Counted from the first letter of the stretch, positions 32,126 to 45,294 are shown. The stretch: 64,000 nucleotides of DNA from Bhargavaea ginsengi (GCF_900109165.1 NZ_FNZF01000005.1:62001-126000), one strand, 5' to 3'. Notes: generated by a model from the sequence alone, not told the origin. Made by a program: numbers and translations.

Positions 32126-32560
32126 ATGATGGTTGAACTCAGAAAGAAAGTATTGGCTTATATTACTCGCGGAGACGGGCCGGACCAGCAGTTGCTCGTT
32201 TACACGATGAAGGACAATCCCGAGTCGGGTATGCAAGTGCCGGGCGGAACGATCGATCGCGGCGAACTCTTGATGGATGCGCTTTATCGCGAAATCGAAG
32301 AAGAGACAGGTATCCAGAAGGATGACCTGGTCCTCATCGGCAAGCTCGCGAAAAACACGTACTTCCCCCGTCATCGCGACCGGAAATACGAGCGCACGAT
32401 CTTCCAGCTGGAATACAAGGGAGACGGCCCCGACGAATGGGAACACACCGTCACCGGCGAGGGCAAGGACCAGGGACTTACGCTCCATATCCGCTGGGCT
32501 GCCGTCAACGATATCCCCGATCTCGCGGAAAAACAGGACATGGCGATTGACGCCCTATAA
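32126..32560 (+). CDS. Nudix hydrolase
   Basis: The 144-residue protein has a complete Nudix box: GGTIDRGE, then REIEEETGI about residues 43-65, with all metal-ligand glutamates. Starting at the ATG at 32126 places AGGAGGTG at good distance; the ATG at 32096 precedes that site. Single gene with promoter and terminator. Substrate is not predictable; a nucleotide clean-up role is usual. Confidence 0.85.
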   Translation: MMVELRKKVLAYITRGDGPDQQLLVYTMKDNPESGMQVPGGTIDRGELLMDALYREIEEETGIQKDDLVLIGKLAKNTYFPRHRDRKYERTIFQLEYKGDGPDEWEHTVTGEGKDQGLTLHIRWAAVNDIPDLAEKQDMAIDAL

Positions 32561-32568
32561 AAGAAACG

Positions 32569-32600
32569 AAAAGATCCGGCCGGGTGCCGGATCTTTTTTG
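32569..32600 (+). terminator. Terminator after the Nudix gene
   Basis: AAGATCCGG and CCGGATCTT pair across a short loop and T6 follows. Confidence 0.82.
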
Positions 32601-32624
32601 TTGTGTGGATGGAACTACCCAAAC

Positions 32625-32652
32625 AAATAACCCCCGCCGAAGCGGGGGTTCA
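32625..32652 (-). terminator. Terminator after dgkB
   Basis: AACCCCCGC (32629-32637) and GCGGGGGTT (32642-32650) close a 4-base loop; ATTTGTTTG follows on the minus strand. Confidence 0.75.
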
Positions 32653-32657
32653 TCCAA

Positions 32658-33572
32658 TCACACTCTGTCCTGTTCTTTGATCTCATTGATCGGGACGAAC
32701 ATTTCAATGTGGCGGTGGAGGTTTTCAAAACGGGCTGGCAGCATGCCGCCGAACTCGCCGTCGAGGTTCAGCTGGACTTTCTCATCCGATGTGACTTCGA
32801 TCTTCGTCGGCTTGGCATGGATGACAAGCGGGTCGCTTAAGTGCTCGCCGCGGAGCGCCAGGCTGACAACACGGATAAATTCGTATAGATTGCACTTTTT
32901 TAGAATGAACATGCTGAACCGGCCGTCGTTGATGCTGGCATCGGGCGACAGCTTCTCAAATCCGCCGACGGAGTTGGTGAGACCGACGAGGAAGAGCATG
33001 GCCTCATCGTCGAACACTTCTCCGTCGTATTCGATCCGGACGCGTGAAGCTTTGATGGAAGGCAGCATTTCGATGCCCTTCAGGTAATAGGCAAGCTGTC
33101 CGAGAACGGTCTTCAGCTTGCTCGGCACTTCGTAGGTCAGCTCGGTGATCTTGCCGCCCCCTGCGATATTGATGAAGTGGCGGTCATTGACGATGCCGAC
33201 GTCGACAGGGATCGTATCGCCGGCGATGATGATATCCAGCGCGTCATCGATGTCTCGCGGGATATGGACGGCGCGGGCAAAATCATTTGTCGTTCCCATT
33301 GGGATCAGACCGATTTTCGGACGCTTCTCGTAGCCGCTCACCCCGGCCACGACTTCGTTCAGGGTGCCGTCGCCGCCGACAGCGATGATGATGTCAAAGC
33401 CGCGTTCGACCGCTGTTTTGGCCGCCTCAGTAGCGTCGCCTTCACACGTCGTGGCGTGGCAGGATGTCTCATAGCCTGCCTCCTCCAGCCGGACGAGCAC
33501 TTCCGGAAGGTGTTTCCGGAAGACTTCGCGGCCGGATGTCGGATTGTAGATGATTCTTGCACGTTTGGTCAT
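32658..33572 (-). CDS. dgkB: Diacylglycerol kinase DgkB
   Basis: The 304-residue soluble lipid kinase has YNPTSG at the N terminus, the glycine-rich GGDGTLNEVV nucleotide site (about residue 66) and GTTNDFAR. It phosphorylates diacylglycerol released by lipoteichoic acid synthesis. The B. subtilis homologue yerQ sits near gatB and rlmCD, as here. ATG at 33572 follows GAGAGGA. Confidence 0.92.
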   Translation of the reverse strand: MTKRARIIYNPTSGREVFRKHLPEVLVRLEEAGYETSCHATTCEGDATEAAKTAVERGFDIIIAVGGDGTLNEVVAGVSGYEKRPKIGLIPMGTTNDFARAVHIPRDIDDALDIIIAGDTIPVDVGIVNDRHFINIAGGGKITELTYEVPSKLKTVLGQLAYYLKGIEMLPSIKASRVRIEYDGEVFDDEAMLFLVGLTNSVGGFEKLSPDASINDGRFSMFILKKCNLYEFIRVVSLALRGEHLSDPLVIHAKPTKIEVTSDEKVQLNLDGEFGGMLPARFENLHRHIEMFVPINEIKEQDRV

Positions 33573-33645
33573 GGTTGTCCTCTCGCTTCTTGGGTTCTTA
33601 TATAGGATATGACGGCGGGTTCCGTCAAATGTTGCGTTGGTCACC

Positions 33646-33674
33646 AAAAAGAAGCCGGCAACAGCCGACTCCCC
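33646..33674 (-). terminator. Terminator after the thioredoxin-like gene
   Basis: On the minus strand GTCGGC and GCCGGC pair around TGTT and TTCTTTTT follows. Confidence 0.65.
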
Positions 33675-33724
33675 TTTCTTTCATCCATCATATGCCTGTC
33701 CGGCTGAACGTGCAAGCCGGACGT

Positions 33725-34294
33725 TCAGTCCTGTTTCTGGAGGGCGCCCATGAACGTACGGCGGATATCTTCGTACACCCAAAGCCAATAATCAGCGTTG
33801 GAAGTATACTCGACGTAGAGATTCTTAAACAGTTCCTTCTGCTTTTCCTCGAAGTCAGGAGCATCCTTCGGCGGGAGTGACTCACGCTGCTCCATCACGT
33901 ATTCCTGCACCTGGGGCGCGCGCGGGCCCCACTTGGCAAGGACATCCCCGTCCTTATCCAGAAGAAGGTAAACCGGAATCGAGCGGCCGCCGTTTGTGAG
34001 CCATCGGTCGATCAGTTCTGTGTCCGCGTCGCGGTAAGCGATGCGGGCCTCGATGTCAGCCGCCTCGACGATGTGACGGAGAATCGGGTTGTTCATCATC
34101 GCATCCCCGCACCAGTCTTCGGTGATGACCAGAATATGCGGCTGCTTTTCCTTGAGGAGACTGATGAACTCGTCATCCTGCGGCAATTTGAATCCTTCGT
34201 ATACTTTTTCGCTGTTTTCCTTGTGGGTCGTCATGCCCTCCATATAGTCGGTGAGCGTTTTGCCTTCTTCAAAGTACTGCTGTTCGGTTTTCAT
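33725..34294 (-). CDS. Thioredoxin-fold protein with a single active-site cysteine
   Basis: The 189-residue protein has a thioredoxin fold: LVITEDWCGDAMMNNP at the active-site helix (about residues 55-70) and the cis-proline region RSIPVYLLLDKDG. The usual second Cys of WCxxC is replaced (WCGDA), so it is a monothiol form, as in a group of uncharacterised Bacillales proteins. C-terminal 45 residues are helical. ATG follows GGAGGGG. Redox role uncertain. Confidence 0.75.
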   Translation of the reverse strand: MKTEQQYFEEGKTLTDYMEGMTTHKENSEKVYEGFKLPQDDEFISLLKEKQPHILVITEDWCGDAMMNNPILRHIVEAADIEARIAYRDADTELIDRWLTNGGRSIPVYLLLDKDGDVLAKWGPRAPQVQEYVMEQRESLPPKDAPDFEEKQKELFKNLYVEYTSNADYWLWVYEDIRRTFMGALQKQD

Positions 34295-34365
34295 CTGAGA
34301 TCCCCTCCTGAATCCAGTTTACTGAATTTCAGTCAAAGGAACCATCATTCCGTTTTATTTCTGAA

Positions 34366-34983
34366 TCACTGCTGAATGACGCCACAGGCAATCCGCTCAC
34401 CCGCATCCCCGGATGGCTGCGAAGAGTAATCATCTTCCCCTGCGTGGATCACAAGCGATGTGCCTTCTTCAGTGAACAGTGTGTTGTCGGCATCTTGCTG
34501 CAGAGAGATCTGGTCCGTATCAAACTCTACATTTGCCGTGCCGTCTTCATCAACTTCTATATTCTCGAAGTCACCGGCATGCGGGCCGGTTTCGCTGTCC
34601 TTGCCGTGCTCAGTGTCGCCGGGATTATAATGTCCGCCCGCTGACTCAAAGTCCGGTGCTTCACAGCTTCCCTTTTCATGCACATGGAACGCGTGCGTCC
34701 CGGCCGGGAGATTCTCGACTGCGAGTTCCACATGGACGGTTCCTTCGTCCACTTCACTGAGGGTTGCCTGGCCCACCGGCTCCCCTTCCACATCTTCCAA
34801 CTCGACGATAACATCATCTGCCGGATTGTAACCTGTATCTTCCTGGACGGTTTCAGTATTTTCGGTGTCCTCGGTACCCGTGTCCGTCTCTCCGTTGTCC
34901 GTCCCCTGGTCCTGTCCTCCGCAGCCGGCCAATACCGCCGCCAGCAATCCGCTCGCCATTCCCCCGTACCATAGCTTCTTCAT
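34366..34983 (-). CDS. sodC: Lipoprotein Cu/Zn superoxide dismutase
   Basis: The 205-residue precursor has a lipobox (LLAAVLAGC, Cys21), an acidic Glu/Thr linker, then a SodC domain: HAFHVHEKGSC with the copper histidines and disulfide Cys, GGHYNPGD, and near the end ERIACGVIQ with the partner Cys. It should disproportionate superoxide outside the membrane. B. subtilis YojM is similar but lacks full metal ligands. The ATG at 34983 follows AAAGGAGAGG. Whether copper binds cannot be read with certainty. Confidence 0.88.
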   Translation of the reverse strand: MKKLWYGGMASGLLAAVLAGCGGQDQGTDNGETDTGTEDTENTETVQEDTGYNPADDVIVELEDVEGEPVGQATLSEVDEGTVHVELAVENLPAGTHAFHVHEKGSCEAPDFESAGGHYNPGDTEHGKDSETGPHAGDFENIEVDEDGTANVEFDTDQISLQQDADNTLFTEEGTSLVIHAGEDDYSSQPSGDAGERIACGVIQQ

Positions 34984-35164
34984 GTGAACCTCTCCTTTCA
35001 AAGAATGCCTCTCCTTCTCTATTGACCAAGGCGGTAAGGTTAAACCGTGACGGAAGGGCTGTTTATGATCAAGAATTTCTCCCGGGACGCCTTCAGGACT
35101 AAGAGATTTGTCACGGTTGAAAAGCTCCTCTCGAGAGTGTTTGCTGGCGGCGGGTTTTCGCACC

Positions 35165-35282
35165 CAAAGTACACAATCAGGTCGTGAAAGTACAGTAAGC
35201 TCGCCGGAAAGTACACCAAGCCGGCGGGAAAGTACACCATCCTCTTCCGAAAGTACAGTAAGCACCCGTGAACGTGATAAAG
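35165..35282 (+). repeat. Array B1: six 21-bp units, word GAAAGTACA
   Basis: Units start at 35165, 35186, 35207, 35228, 35249 and 35270, exactly 21 bp apart. GAAAGTACA is constant in the four middle units, and the first and last are degraded. Four or five further bases (GTAAG, CCAAG or CCATC) are partly kept. It shares the gap between sodC and gatB with array B2. Confidence 0.82.
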
Positions 35283-35326
35283 ACTAATAGATTTGACCCA
35301 ATGAGCGTGAAAACATATGCTGTCCG

Positions 35327-35452
35327 TGAGTTTACACGTTGGTTGCCCGAGTCTGCACGTTTCACCCCCGAGATTGCACGTTCCGACCCCGAGTCTGTAC
35401 ATTCCGACCCCGAGTCTGTACATTCAGCCCCCGAGTCTGCACATTCACCCCA
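35327..35452 (-). repeat. Array B2: six 21-bp units, word GAATGTRCAGACTCG on minus strand
   Basis: Units start at 35327, 35348, 35369, 35390, 35411 and 35432, exactly 21 bp apart. On the plus strand CGAGTCTGCACGTT (14 bases) is followed by seven variable C-rich bases. The minus-strand word starts with GAATGT as in array A. Array B2 begins about 20 bases beyond the gatB terminator. Confidence 0.83.
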
Positions 35453-35469
35453 TGCCGACCCCTATCCAT

Positions 35470-35500
35470 AACAAAAAGACCGCCCCAAAAGGACGGTCTC
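35470..35500 (-). terminator. Terminator after gatB
   Basis: On the minus strand GACCGTCC and GGGCGGTC pair around a TTTTG-containing loop and T5 follows. Confidence 0.75.
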
Positions 35501-35505
35501 CGGAA

Positions 35506-36936
35506 TCAGCGTTTGCGGATTTCCTGGTTGATGAGCTTGTTGACGAGCGGCGGGTTGGCCTGGCCTTTCGTCGCTTTCATGACTTGGCCGACGAGGAAGC
35601 CGACGGCGCGGTCTTTCCCTTCCTTGAAGTCGTCGATCGACTGCTGGTTGTTGTCCAGCACTTCGGTGACGACTTTCAGGAGTTCGCCTTCGTCGGAGAT
35701 CTGGACGAGGCCTTTTTCCTTAACGATTTTTTCAGCTTCGCCGCCGTTGTCGGCAAGCTCCTTGAACACTTTCTTAGCGATCTTCGAGGAGATCGTGCCT
35801 TCCTCGATGAGCTTGATCATGCCCGCGAGGTTGTTCGGCGTGAGGCCGGTGTCCGAGAGTTCCTTCTGGTTCGTGTTCATGTAGGCGGAAACTTCGCCCA
35901 TGAGCCAGTTGGAAGCGAGCTTCGCGTCCGCTCCGGCCTGTACCGTCGCGTCGAAGAAGTCGGACATGTCCTTTGTGAGGGTCAGGACCATCGCGTCGTA
36001 TGCCGGGAGGCCAAGTTCACTCACATAGCGCTCTTTCCGGGCATCCGGGAGTTCCGGAATTTCCGCGCGGATACGCTCCATCCATTCATCGTCGATGACG
36101 ATATCGGTGAGGTCCGGTTCCGGGAAGTAACGGTAATCATCGGAGCCTTCCTTGACGCGCATGAGGATCGTCTTGCCGGTCGACTCGTCGAAGCGGCGGG
36201 TCTCCTGCTCGATGATGCCTCCGGAAAGAAGAACTTCCGCCTGGCGTTTTTGTTCGTGCTCGAGGCCCCTCTTGACGAAGTTGAACGAGTTCAGGTTCTT
36301 CAGCTCCGCCTTCGTGCCGAATTCTTCCTGGCCGTATGGGCGCAGCGAGATGTTGGCGTCGCAGCGGAGCGAGCCTTCTTCCATCTTCACGTCGGAAACG
36401 CCCGTGTACTGGATGATCGACTTGAGCTTCTCGAGATACGCGTAAGCCTCTTCCGGTGTGCGGATGTCCGGCTCGGAAACGATCTCGATCAGCGGCGTGC
36501 CCTGGCGGTTGTAGTCGACGAGGGAGTAGCCTTTGTCGGTGTGGTTCAGCTTGCCTGCATCTTCCTCGAGATGGAGGCGCGTGATGCCGATGCGCTTTTT
36601 CTTGCCTTCAACCTCGATCTCGATCCAGCCGTGTTCGCCGATCGGCTTGTCGAACTGGGAGATCTGGTAAGCTTTCGGGTTGTCCGGGTAGAAATAGTTT
36701 TTCCGGTCGAACTTCGTCTCCTGGTTGATCTGGCAGTTCAGGGCCAATGCGGCCTTCATGCCAAACTCAACGGCGCGCTTGTTGAGCACCGGGAGGACAC
36801 CCGGGTAGCCGAGGTCGATGACGTGTGTGTTCATGTTCGGGCCCGCGCCGAAATGGTTCGGGGCCGGAGAGAAAATCTTCGAGTCTGTTTTTAGTTCAAC
36901 GTGGACTTCAAGTCCGATGACGGTTTCAAAGTTCAT
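35506..36936 (-). CDS. gatB: Aspartyl/glutamyl-tRNA amidotransferase subunit B
   Basis: The 476-residue protein has the GatB kinase domain ([12 protein letters not shown] at the start; [27 protein letters not shown]) and a C-terminal helical YqeY-like tRNA-binding domain. It activates the Glu or Asp carried by mischarged tRNA. ATG overlaps the gatA stop by four bases. Confidence 0.95.
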   Translation of the reverse strand: MNFETVIGLEVHVELKTDSKIFSPAPNHFGAGPNMNTHVIDLGYPGVLPVLNKRAVEFGMKAALALNCQINQETKFDRKNYFYPDNPKAYQISQFDKPIGEHGWIEIEVEGKKKRIGITRLHLEEDAGKLNHTDKGYSLVDYNRQGTPLIEIVSEPDIRTPEEAYAYLEKLKSIIQYTGVSDVKMEEGSLRCDANISLRPYGQEEFGTKAELKNLNSFNFVKRGLEHEQKRQAEVLLSGGIIEQETRRFDESTGKTILMRVKEGSDDYRYFPEPDLTDIVIDDEWMERIRAEIPELPDARKERYVSELGLPAYDAMVLTLTKDMSDFFDATVQAGADAKLASNWLMGEVSAYMNTNQKELSDTGLTPNNLAGMIKLIEEGTISSKIAKKVFKELADNGGEAEKIVKEKGLVQISDEGELLKVVTEVLDNNQQSIDDFKEGKDRAVGFLVGQVMKATKGQANPPLVNKLINQEIRKR

Positions 36937-38402
36937 TGTTCCAATCCCTCCCGAATTTCCGGCATCCGCTTGTGGAAGTCGGTCGCCTGCTCAAACGCGT
37001 GCGCGACGCGGTAGACGGTCGACTCGTCGAAGTGGCGGCCGATGATCTGGAGACCGAGCGGCAGGCCATTGTCGAATCCGCAAGGGACCGAGATCGCCGG
37101 GACGCCGGCCAGGTTGACCGGAATTGTCAGGATGTCGTTCGCGTACATCGTGAGCGGATCGTCGATCTGCTCGCCTAGCTTGAACGCAGCTGTCGGCGAA
37201 GTCGGGCCGATGACGACATCGTATTTCTCGAATGCGTTCGTGAAGTCATCGCGCACGAGCGTGCGGACTTTCTGCGCCTTTTTGTAGTACGCGTCGTAGA
37301 AGCCGGAGCTGAGGGCGAACGTGCCGAGCATGATCCGTGTCTTCACTTCGTCCCCGAAGCCTTCGGAGCGCGTCTTTTTGTAGATCTCTTCAAGGTTGGC
37401 AGCGTCTTCCGCGCGGTAGCCGTAGCGGATTCCGTCAAAGCGCGCGAGGTTCGAAGACGCTTCGGACGAACTGAGCAGGTAGTAGGCTGGAAGCGCGTAC
37501 TTCGTGTAAGGAAGCGATACTTCCTCCACTTCGGCACCAAGCGATTCCAGAACCTTGATCGCGTCTTTGACGGCGTTGCGGGACGCTTCCCCGACGCCTT
37601 CGCCGAGGTATTCGGAAGCGATGCCGATCTTGAGTCCCTTGATGTCGCCTGTCAGAGCCGATGCGAAGTCCGGTACATCGATATCAAACGACGTGGAGTC
37701 ATACGGGTCATGGCCGGAGATCGCCGACAGGAGGAACGCGTTGTCCTCGACCGTGCGTGTGATCGGGCCGATCTGGTCAAGCGACGAAGCGAATGCGACC
37801 AGGCCGTAGCGCGAAACGCGGCCGTAGGTCGGCTTCATGCCGACGACGCCGCAATATGCTGCCGGCTGGCGGATCGAGCCGCCCGTGTCGGAGCCGAGTG
37901 TGAACGGAACTTCCCCTGCTGCCACAGCAGCGGCGGAACCGCCGGACGAGCCGCCCGGGACGTAGTCGAGGTTCCAAGGGTTTGCCGTCTTTTTGTAGTA
38001 CGAGTTTTCGGTCGATCCGCCCATGGCGAACTCGTCCATGTTGACTTTGCCGACTGTGATCAGGCCGGCATCGTCAAGCTTTTTCGCAGCCGTCGCGTGG
38101 TAGATCGGGTCGAATCCGCCGAGCATGCGGCTTGCGCATGTCGTCTCGAGGCCTTCGGTCACGATGTTGTCTTTCACGCCGACCGGCAGGCCGTGGAGCG
38201 GGCCGCGCTGGTCCGCAGGGGTGTTGTCGAGCTCAGCGGCGCGCGCCTTCGCCTGCTCTTCGTTGAGCGCAAGAAATGCCTTGACGTCGCCGTCGACCTT
38301 GCCGATGCGGCGGAACGCCTCATCCGTCAGTTCGGAGACGGACACTTCCTTGCTATGTAGGAGCTGCTGGAGCTCTTTAGCGGAATGATTAAATAGCGTC
38401 AT
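36933..38402 (-). CDS. gatA: Aspartyl/glutamyl-tRNA amidotransferase subunit A
   Basis: The 489-residue amidase has the Lys-Ser-Ser triad of the amidase signature family: Lys in [22 protein letters not shown] and [12 protein letters not shown]. It releases ammonia from glutamine for GatB. ATG follows GAGGAGGAAA. Middle gene of gatC-gatA-gatB. Confidence 0.95.
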   Translation of the reverse strand: MTLFNHSAKELQQLLHSKEVSVSELTDEAFRRIGKVDGDVKAFLALNEEQAKARAAELDNTPADQRGPLHGLPVGVKDNIVTEGLETTCASRMLGGFDPIYHATAAKKLDDAGLITVGKVNMDEFAMGGSTENSYYKKTANPWNLDYVPGGSSGGSAAAVAAGEVPFTLGSDTGGSIRQPAAYCGVVGMKPTYGRVSRYGLVAFASSLDQIGPITRTVEDNAFLLSAISGHDPYDSTSFDIDVPDFASALTGDIKGLKIGIASEYLGEGVGEASRNAVKDAIKVLESLGAEVEEVSLPYTKYALPAYYLLSSSEASSNLARFDGIRYGYRAEDAANLEEIYKKTRSEGFGDEVKTRIMLGTFALSSGFYDAYYKKAQKVRTLVRDDFTNAFEKYDVVIGPTSPTAAFKLGEQIDDPLTMYANDILTIPVNLAGVPAISVPCGFDNGLPLGLQIIGRHFDESTVYRVAHAFEQATDFHKRMPEIREGLEQ

Positions 38403-38426
38403 CTTTCTGGTTTCCTCCTCTGTCCG

Positions 38427-38717
38427 TCAGCCCAGGATGGATGGCACTTTGACCATGCCATCTTCATGCTCGGGTACGTTTTTCAGCATCAGGTCGCGGT
38501 CGAGCCCTTTGGCCGGCTCGTCTTTCCGGAGCACGTTGACAAGCGGCACCGGGTGCGTCGTCGGTGCAACGCCCGATGTATCCACTTCGTTCAGCTGCTC
38601 GGCAAACTCGATGATCGATGCAAGTTTTTCTGTATAGTGTTCAGCTTCTTCTTCAGTAATGGCGAGGCGCGCAAGATTCGCGACGTGCTTCACCTGATCC
38701 TTCGTGATCGCTGCCAT
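38427..38717 (-). CDS. gatC: Aspartyl/glutamyl-tRNA amidotransferase subunit C
   Basis: The 96-residue protein matches GatC, the belt around GatA and Gat[21 protein letters not shown] at the start and [15 protein letters not shown] near the end. I chose the ATG at 38717 (after TTGGAGGATAC). First gene of the gatCAB operon. Confidence 0.94.
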   Translation of the reverse strand: MAAITKDQVKHVANLARLAITEEEAEHYTEKLASIIEFAEQLNEVDTSGVAPTTHPVPLVNVLRKDEPAKGLDRDLMLKNVPEHEDGMVKVPSILG

Positions 38718-38785
38718 AAGTGTATCCTCCAATCGTGCAAATGTCCTTAGTCTATGCCTCCGCTATCATATCATGAAAGGCTGCA

Positions 38786-39871
38786 TCAGTTGTGATAAAT
38801 ATGGGTGTACGGCTCCGCTTCCCCGCGCTCTTTTACGATGAGCGCTTCGGGCCCTTTCGTGGAGGTGATGCTCACCTCGATATGGATGTCCGGGAAATGG
38901 TCCACGAGCAATCCGGTCAGATATTGTGTGAATCCGATGATCTCCGCATTGCCGTAAAACTCGATCGGCACATCGATGTCCATTGAGACGATCTGCCCGT
39001 CTTTATAGAAACCGGTCCCGATCACGTTGACGAAGGATGAAAAGTACTTTTCGACATCCTGCTTGAAGTTCCTGAAGCTTGTGTCGACGTTGCGGTAGCG
39101 GTCTTCACTGGAGCTTGTCGGGAACAGGACAAACTCTTCATCGATCGGATTCCAGCCGGACAGTACGTCCTTGCCTTTTTCCGCGATGCCGACCGCAAAG
39201 TAGTTGCCCGGGACGATCGATGTTTTCGGGCTCTGCTTAAACAGGCCGACGACGACCGGCACTTCCTTCAGGCCTTCGATGCCGCGTATCCGCTTGACGA
39301 TAGTCGCAGCTGCAGCTTTCCCGTTTTCTTCGACCTGCGCGGCCGGCAGCGTATCCCCGGTGATCGTATTGACCGTGTTCAGGGCGATACCAATCGATAC
39401 CCCTTCAAGACGGATCTTGTCCTCGGATGTCCGCTTCAGATAGTTCTGCTCAAGAACATGCGCGATGTAGCGCGGGGCTTCATTGCCGGCCGGGTTCAGG
39501 CCCTCAGGATTGTTCTCCTCGTCCTTGCCGCCGATCCAGGAAAGGATCGTCTCCTGGTCGAGATACTGGCCTTCCTGGTAATAGTACTCGTCGGTCGGGA
39601 ATTGCTGCTGTGACAGGCGCATGAGGCCGCCCTCGACTTCCGCGATGTTGTACTGCGAATTCAGCATGCTGACGACAAGGCCGTATGAGGCACTTTTCTT
39701 GTATGGCAGGAGCATCCGGTAATATTCATCCTTCAGCTGATGGGTCGGAATGATGACCCGAGTCTCCTGCTCCTCTTTTACCTCGGCTTCTTCCGGCTCT
39801 TCGCTCTGCGGCATACAGCCGGAAAGCAGGAGCACGGCGATTGCGGCCGCGGTGATTGTCTTGATCTTCAA
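38786..39871 (-). CDS. camS: CamS/YerH family sex-pheromone-type lipoprotein
   Basis: The 361-residue precursor has a lipobox (VLLLSGC, Cys19) after a short basic start, then a long beta-rich domain of the CamS family. Staphylococcal CamS yields a peptide pheromone from its signal peptide. The true start is TTG at 39871 with AAGGGGA upstream. It lies 20 bases after ligA in the same operon, as in B. subtilis yerH. Function of the mature protein is unknown. Confidence 0.88.
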   Translation of the reverse strand: MKIKTITAAAIAVLLLSGCMPQSEEPEEAEVKEEQETRVIIPTHQLKDEYYRMLLPYKKSASYGLVVSMLNSQYNIAEVEGGLMRLSQQQFPTDEYYYQEGQYLDQETILSWIGGKDEENNPEGLNPAGNEAPRYIAHVLEQNYLKRTSEDKIRLEGVSIGIALNTVNTITGDTLPAAQVEENGKAAAATIVKRIRGIEGLKEVPVVVGLFKQSPKTSIVPGNYFAVGIAEKGKDVLSGWNPIDEEFVLFPTSSSEDRYRNVDTSFRNFKQDVEKYFSSFVNVIGTGFYKDGQIVSMDIDVPIEFYGNAEIIGFTQYLTGLLVDHFPDIHIEVSITSTKGPEALIVKERGEAEPYTHIYHN

Positions 39872-39890
39872 TGGTGGAAATCCCCTTTGG

Positions 39891-42180
<2,290 letters not shown>

Positions 42181-42183
42181 CTA

Positions 42184-44433
42184 TTAAGCCTTTTCGATCG
42201 GGGCGAATTTGGCGAGGAGGCGCTTGACGCCGACCGGTTCCGGGAAGGCGATGTCGAGCTCTTTGTCTTCCCCTTCGCCGCGGACGCTGACGACCATGCC
42301 TTCGCCCCACTTTTTGTGCTTCGCCTTGTCGCCGGCTTTCCAGCCGACGGATGCGCCGTTTTTGCGGGCTGCCGGTCGCCGGACGGCAGGGCGTGCCGCA
42401 GGACGGCCGCCGAATCCGCCGGAAATCGGCGTGCGGCTGTAGTCCGGCTGTGAGCCGCCGGCGCCGACAGTTTCGATGATGTCCTGGGAGATTTCATTGA
42501 TGAAGCGGGACGGGCTGTTATAGCTTGTCCGTCCGTAAAGCGTGCGATACTGGGCGGACGTGAGGTAAAGCTTCTCCTCCGCCCGTGTGATGCCCACATA
42601 GGCCAGCCGCCGCTCTTCTTCCATCTCGTCCTCGTCCCCGATCGAGCGGGAGTGCGGGAAGACGTTTTCCTCCATCCCGATGATGAAGACGACCGGGAAC
42701 TCAAGGCCCTTCGCAGAGTGCATCGTCATGAGGACGATCTGCTCGTTCGACGCATTTTCTTCCTTATCAAGGGAGTCGATGTCCGCAATCAGCGCGAGGT
42801 CGGTCAGGAATGCGACGAGCGACTTGTCGCCCTCGTCCTCATCCGCGCGCTTTTCGAACGACTCAGTGACAGACAGGAATTCGTTGATGTTCTCGAGACG
42901 GCTTTCCGACTCAATCGTCTTTTCATTGTTCAGCATCGCGCGATAGCCGGACTTCTCAAGCACTTCCTCAACGAGTTCGGTGACCGACAGGAACTCCTGC
43001 ATCTGCGTGAACCCTGCGATCAGGTCGCGGAAATCGGCTGCCTGATTGATGGCGCGCGGCTGTAAGCCCGGGATAAAGTCGACTTCCTTGAGCGCATCAA
43101 AGATCGACAGGTCGTTCTGGATCGCATAGGTCGCGATCTTATCGAACGTCGTTGCACCGATGCTCCGCTTCGGCTCATTGATGATGCGTGCGAGCGACAG
43201 ATCGTCGTCGTTGTTCGCGATCAGCCGGAGATAGGCAAGCAGATCCTTGATCTCCTTGCGGTCGTAGAACTTCGTGCCGCCGACGATCGTATATTCCAGG
43301 TTCGACTTGACCAGGTATTCCTCGATCATCCGTGACTGGGCGTTTGTCCGGTAAAGGACGGCGAAGTCGGTTAGCTTTCGGTTCTCCTTTTCCTGCAGCT
43401 CGAGAATTTTCGAGACGACAAACTGGGACTCATCCTTTTCGTCGGACGCCTTGTAGACGTAGATGTGCTCCCCTTCCGCGTTTTCCGTGCGGAGGTTTTT
43501 GTCGTAGCGGCTCGCATTGTTCTTGATGACGTCGTTGGCCGCCTTCAGGATGCGCTGTGTCGAGCGGTAGTTCTGCTCGAGCATGATGACTTTTGCATCC
43601 GGATAGTCTTTCTCAAACGAAAGGATATTGCCAATATCCGCACCGCGCCATCTGTAGATCGACTGGTCGGAATCACCGACGACACACAGATTCTTGAACT
43701 TCTCGGCAAGCATGCGCACGAGCTTGTACTGGGCGTGGTTTGTATCCTGATACTCATCCACGTGGATGTATTGGAATTTGTTCTGGTAGAACTCAAGCAC
43801 TTCCGGCATCTGCTCGAACAGCTTGATCGTGACCATGATCAGGTCATCAAAGTCGAGCGACTGGTTTTTCCTGAGGCGCTTTTCATAAGCGGCATACACT
43901 TCGCCCGCGGTTTTCTCGAACGGGTTGAACGCATTCGCCTGTTCCTGGAACGTCTTCGCATCGATCAATTCGTTTTTCGCATTCGAAATCGTGCCAAGCA
44001 GAGAGCGCGGCTCGTATTGTTTCGGGTCGAGGTTCTGTTCTTTCAGGATGTTCTTGATGACGGTCAGCTGGTCGGAGCCGTCGAGGATCGAGAAGTTCTT
44101 CGAGTAGCCGATCCGGTCGATTTCGCGGCGCAGGATCCGGACGCACATCGAGTGGAACGTCGAGACCCACATGCGCTCGCCCGTGCCCGGTCCGAGCAGG
44201 CCGTCGATCCGCTCGCGCATTTCTCGCGCGGCCTTGTTCGTGAACGTGATTGCGAGAATCTTCGAAGGATACACCTGCTTCTCCACGATCAGGTAGGCGA
44301 TCCGGTGGGTCAGGACCCGCGTCTTGCCGGATCCCGCCCCTGCCATGATGAGAAGCGGCCCTTCTGTCGTACGGACCGCTTTTGCCTGTTCGGGGTTCAT
44401 GCCATTGAGGAGGTTGTTTGAAATAGTTTCCAT
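42184..44433 (-). CDS. pcrA: ATP-dependent DNA helicase PcrA
   Basis: The 749-residue SF1A helicase has motif I AGAGSGKT (about residues 32-39), motif [10 protein letters not shown], and the C-terminal motifs ([18 protein letters not shown] region). The end after about 650 is a flexible tail followed by a small beta domain that binds RNA polymerase in known PcrA. ATG follows AAAGGAG. Second gene of pcrB-pcrA-ligA-camS. Confidence 0.95.
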   Translation of the reverse strand: METISNNLLNGMNPEQAKAVRTTEGPLLIMAGAGSGKTRVLTHRIAYLIVEKQVYPSKILAITFTNKAAREMRERIDGLLGPGTGERMWVSTFHSMCVRILRREIDRIGYSKNFSILDGSDQLTVIKNILKEQNLDPKQYEPRSLLGTISNAKNELIDAKTFQEQANAFNPFEKTAGEVYAAYEKRLRKNQSLDFDDLIMVTIKLFEQMPEVLEFYQNKFQYIHVDEYQDTNHAQYKLVRMLAEKFKNLCVVGDSDQSIYRWRGADIGNILSFEKDYPDAKVIMLEQNYRSTQRILKAANDVIKNNASRYDKNLRTENAEGEHIYVYKASDEKDESQFVVSKILELQEKENRKLTDFAVLYRTNAQSRMIEEYLVKSNLEYTIVGGTKFYDRKEIKDLLAYLRLIANNDDDLSLARIINEPKRSIGATTFDKIATYAIQNDLSIFDALKEVDFIPGLQPRAINQAADFRDLIAGFTQMQEFLSVTELVEEVLEKSGYRAMLNNEKTIESESRLENINEFLSVTESFEKRADEDEGDKSLVAFLTDLALIADIDSLDKEENASNEQIVLMTMHSAKGLEFPVVFIIGMEENVFPHSRSIGDEDEMEEERRLAYVGITRAEEKLYLTSAQYRTLYGRTSYNSPSRFINEISQDIIETVGAGGSQPDYSRTPISGGFGGRPAARPAVRRPAARKNGASVGWKAGDKAKHKKWGEGMVVSVRGEGEDKELDIAFPEPVGVKRLLAKFAPIEKA

Positions 44434-44461
44434 GGTGGCTCCTTTCTGATGAAGCGTTCGG

Positions 44462-44488
44462 GCAGACGGAATTTCAATTCCAGTCTGC
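44462..44488. promoter_or_regulatory. Hairpin between pcrB and pcrA
   Basis: GCAGACGGAATT and AATTCCAGTCTGC form a long stem with a two-base loop and one mismatch. No T-run follows on the minus strand. It may be a processing or stabilising hairpin within the operon. Confidence 0.45.
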
Positions 44489-44500
44489 TCTATTTTTATA

Positions 44501-45199
44501 TCAAATAGTCTTTTCTGTTTCTTTCACAGCGCGGACAGTTTTCATGGCCGCCTTCAGGTCTTCATAAATGATATTGCCGACGACGATCGTGTCTGCGAAT
44601 CTTGCCATCTCGGCGGCCTGTTCCGCTCCGCGGATGCCCCCGCCGTACACGAGGCGGGTGTCTTTCAGCACTCGGGCCGTTCGGCTCACCGTCTCAGGAT
44701 TGCCATAGGTGCCGCTGTACTCCAGGTATAGGACGGGCAAACGGAAGAAATGCTCCGCGAGCCGCGCATAGGCGATGACGTCCTCCGTTTCGAGTGGCGC
44801 TCTTGCACCCGTAAGCCCGGCCGCCTTGCAGTCAGGATTCAGGATGACGTAGCCCTCTGAGAGAATCTCGCTGAAGTCCATGATGTCGCCATACTCCCGG
44901 ATCGCTTCGAACTGATGGCCTTTGATCCAGGAGGCGTCGTCAGTGTTCAGGACGGTCGGAATGAGGAAACCATCGAAGCCCGGCGTGATCGCCTCGGCGT
45001 CAGACACCTCGAGGACGACCGGCACCGAAAACCTGCGGATCCTCATAAGAAGTGCGAGCACATTGTCGAGGGTCACGTTGTCGGTTCCGCCGACAATCAG
45101 TCCATCCGTCCCCGACTCGCACACCCGCTCCAGCGCCTCATCACTGATCTCCTTGGCCGGGTCCAGTTTAAACACATGCCGCCATTCTAGAAACTCCAT
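44501..45199 (-). CDS. pcrB: Heptaprenylglyceryl phosphate synthase PcrB
   Basis: The 232-residue TIM-barrel protein matches Pcr[15 protein letters not shown] at the start, [12 protein letters not shown], and [29 protein letters not shown] near the end for phosphate binding. It joins heptaprenyl diphosphate to glycerol-1-phosphate, giving an archaeal-type lipid found in Bacillales. ATG follows AGGTGG at somewhat long spacing. Upstream of pcrA as in B. subtilis. Confidence 0.93.
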   Translation of the reverse strand: MEFLEWRHVFKLDPAKEISDEALERVCESGTDGLIVGGTDNVTLDNVLALLMRIRRFSVPVVLEVSDAEAITPGFDGFLIPTVLNTDDASWIKGHQFEAIREYGDIMDFSEILSEGYVILNPDCKAAGLTGARAPLETEDVIAYARLAEHFFRLPVLYLEYSGTYGNPETVSRTARVLKDTRLVYGGGIRGAEQAAEMARFADTIVVGNIIYEDLKAAMKTVRAVKETEKTI

Positions 45200-45242
45200 G
45201 ATGCAGTACCACCTGTCTATAGTTTGCGTCCCCCCATTATAA

Positions 45243-45294
45243 CAAAAAAGACTCCATCCGGCGGCTGTTTTGGGGTGCCGCTGAAAGGAGTGTT
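45243..45294 (-). terminator. Terminator after the short gene at 45295
   Basis: On the minus strand ACTCC and GGAGT, with the inner pair GCGGC and GCCGC, form a long hairpin followed by TCTTTTTTG. Confidence 0.65.

Noticed and set aside
35040-35140. T-box or other leader RNA between gatB and sodC
   Set aside because: A long-range AACCGTGAC/TCACGGTT pairing is present, but no T-box core sequence or terminator follows.
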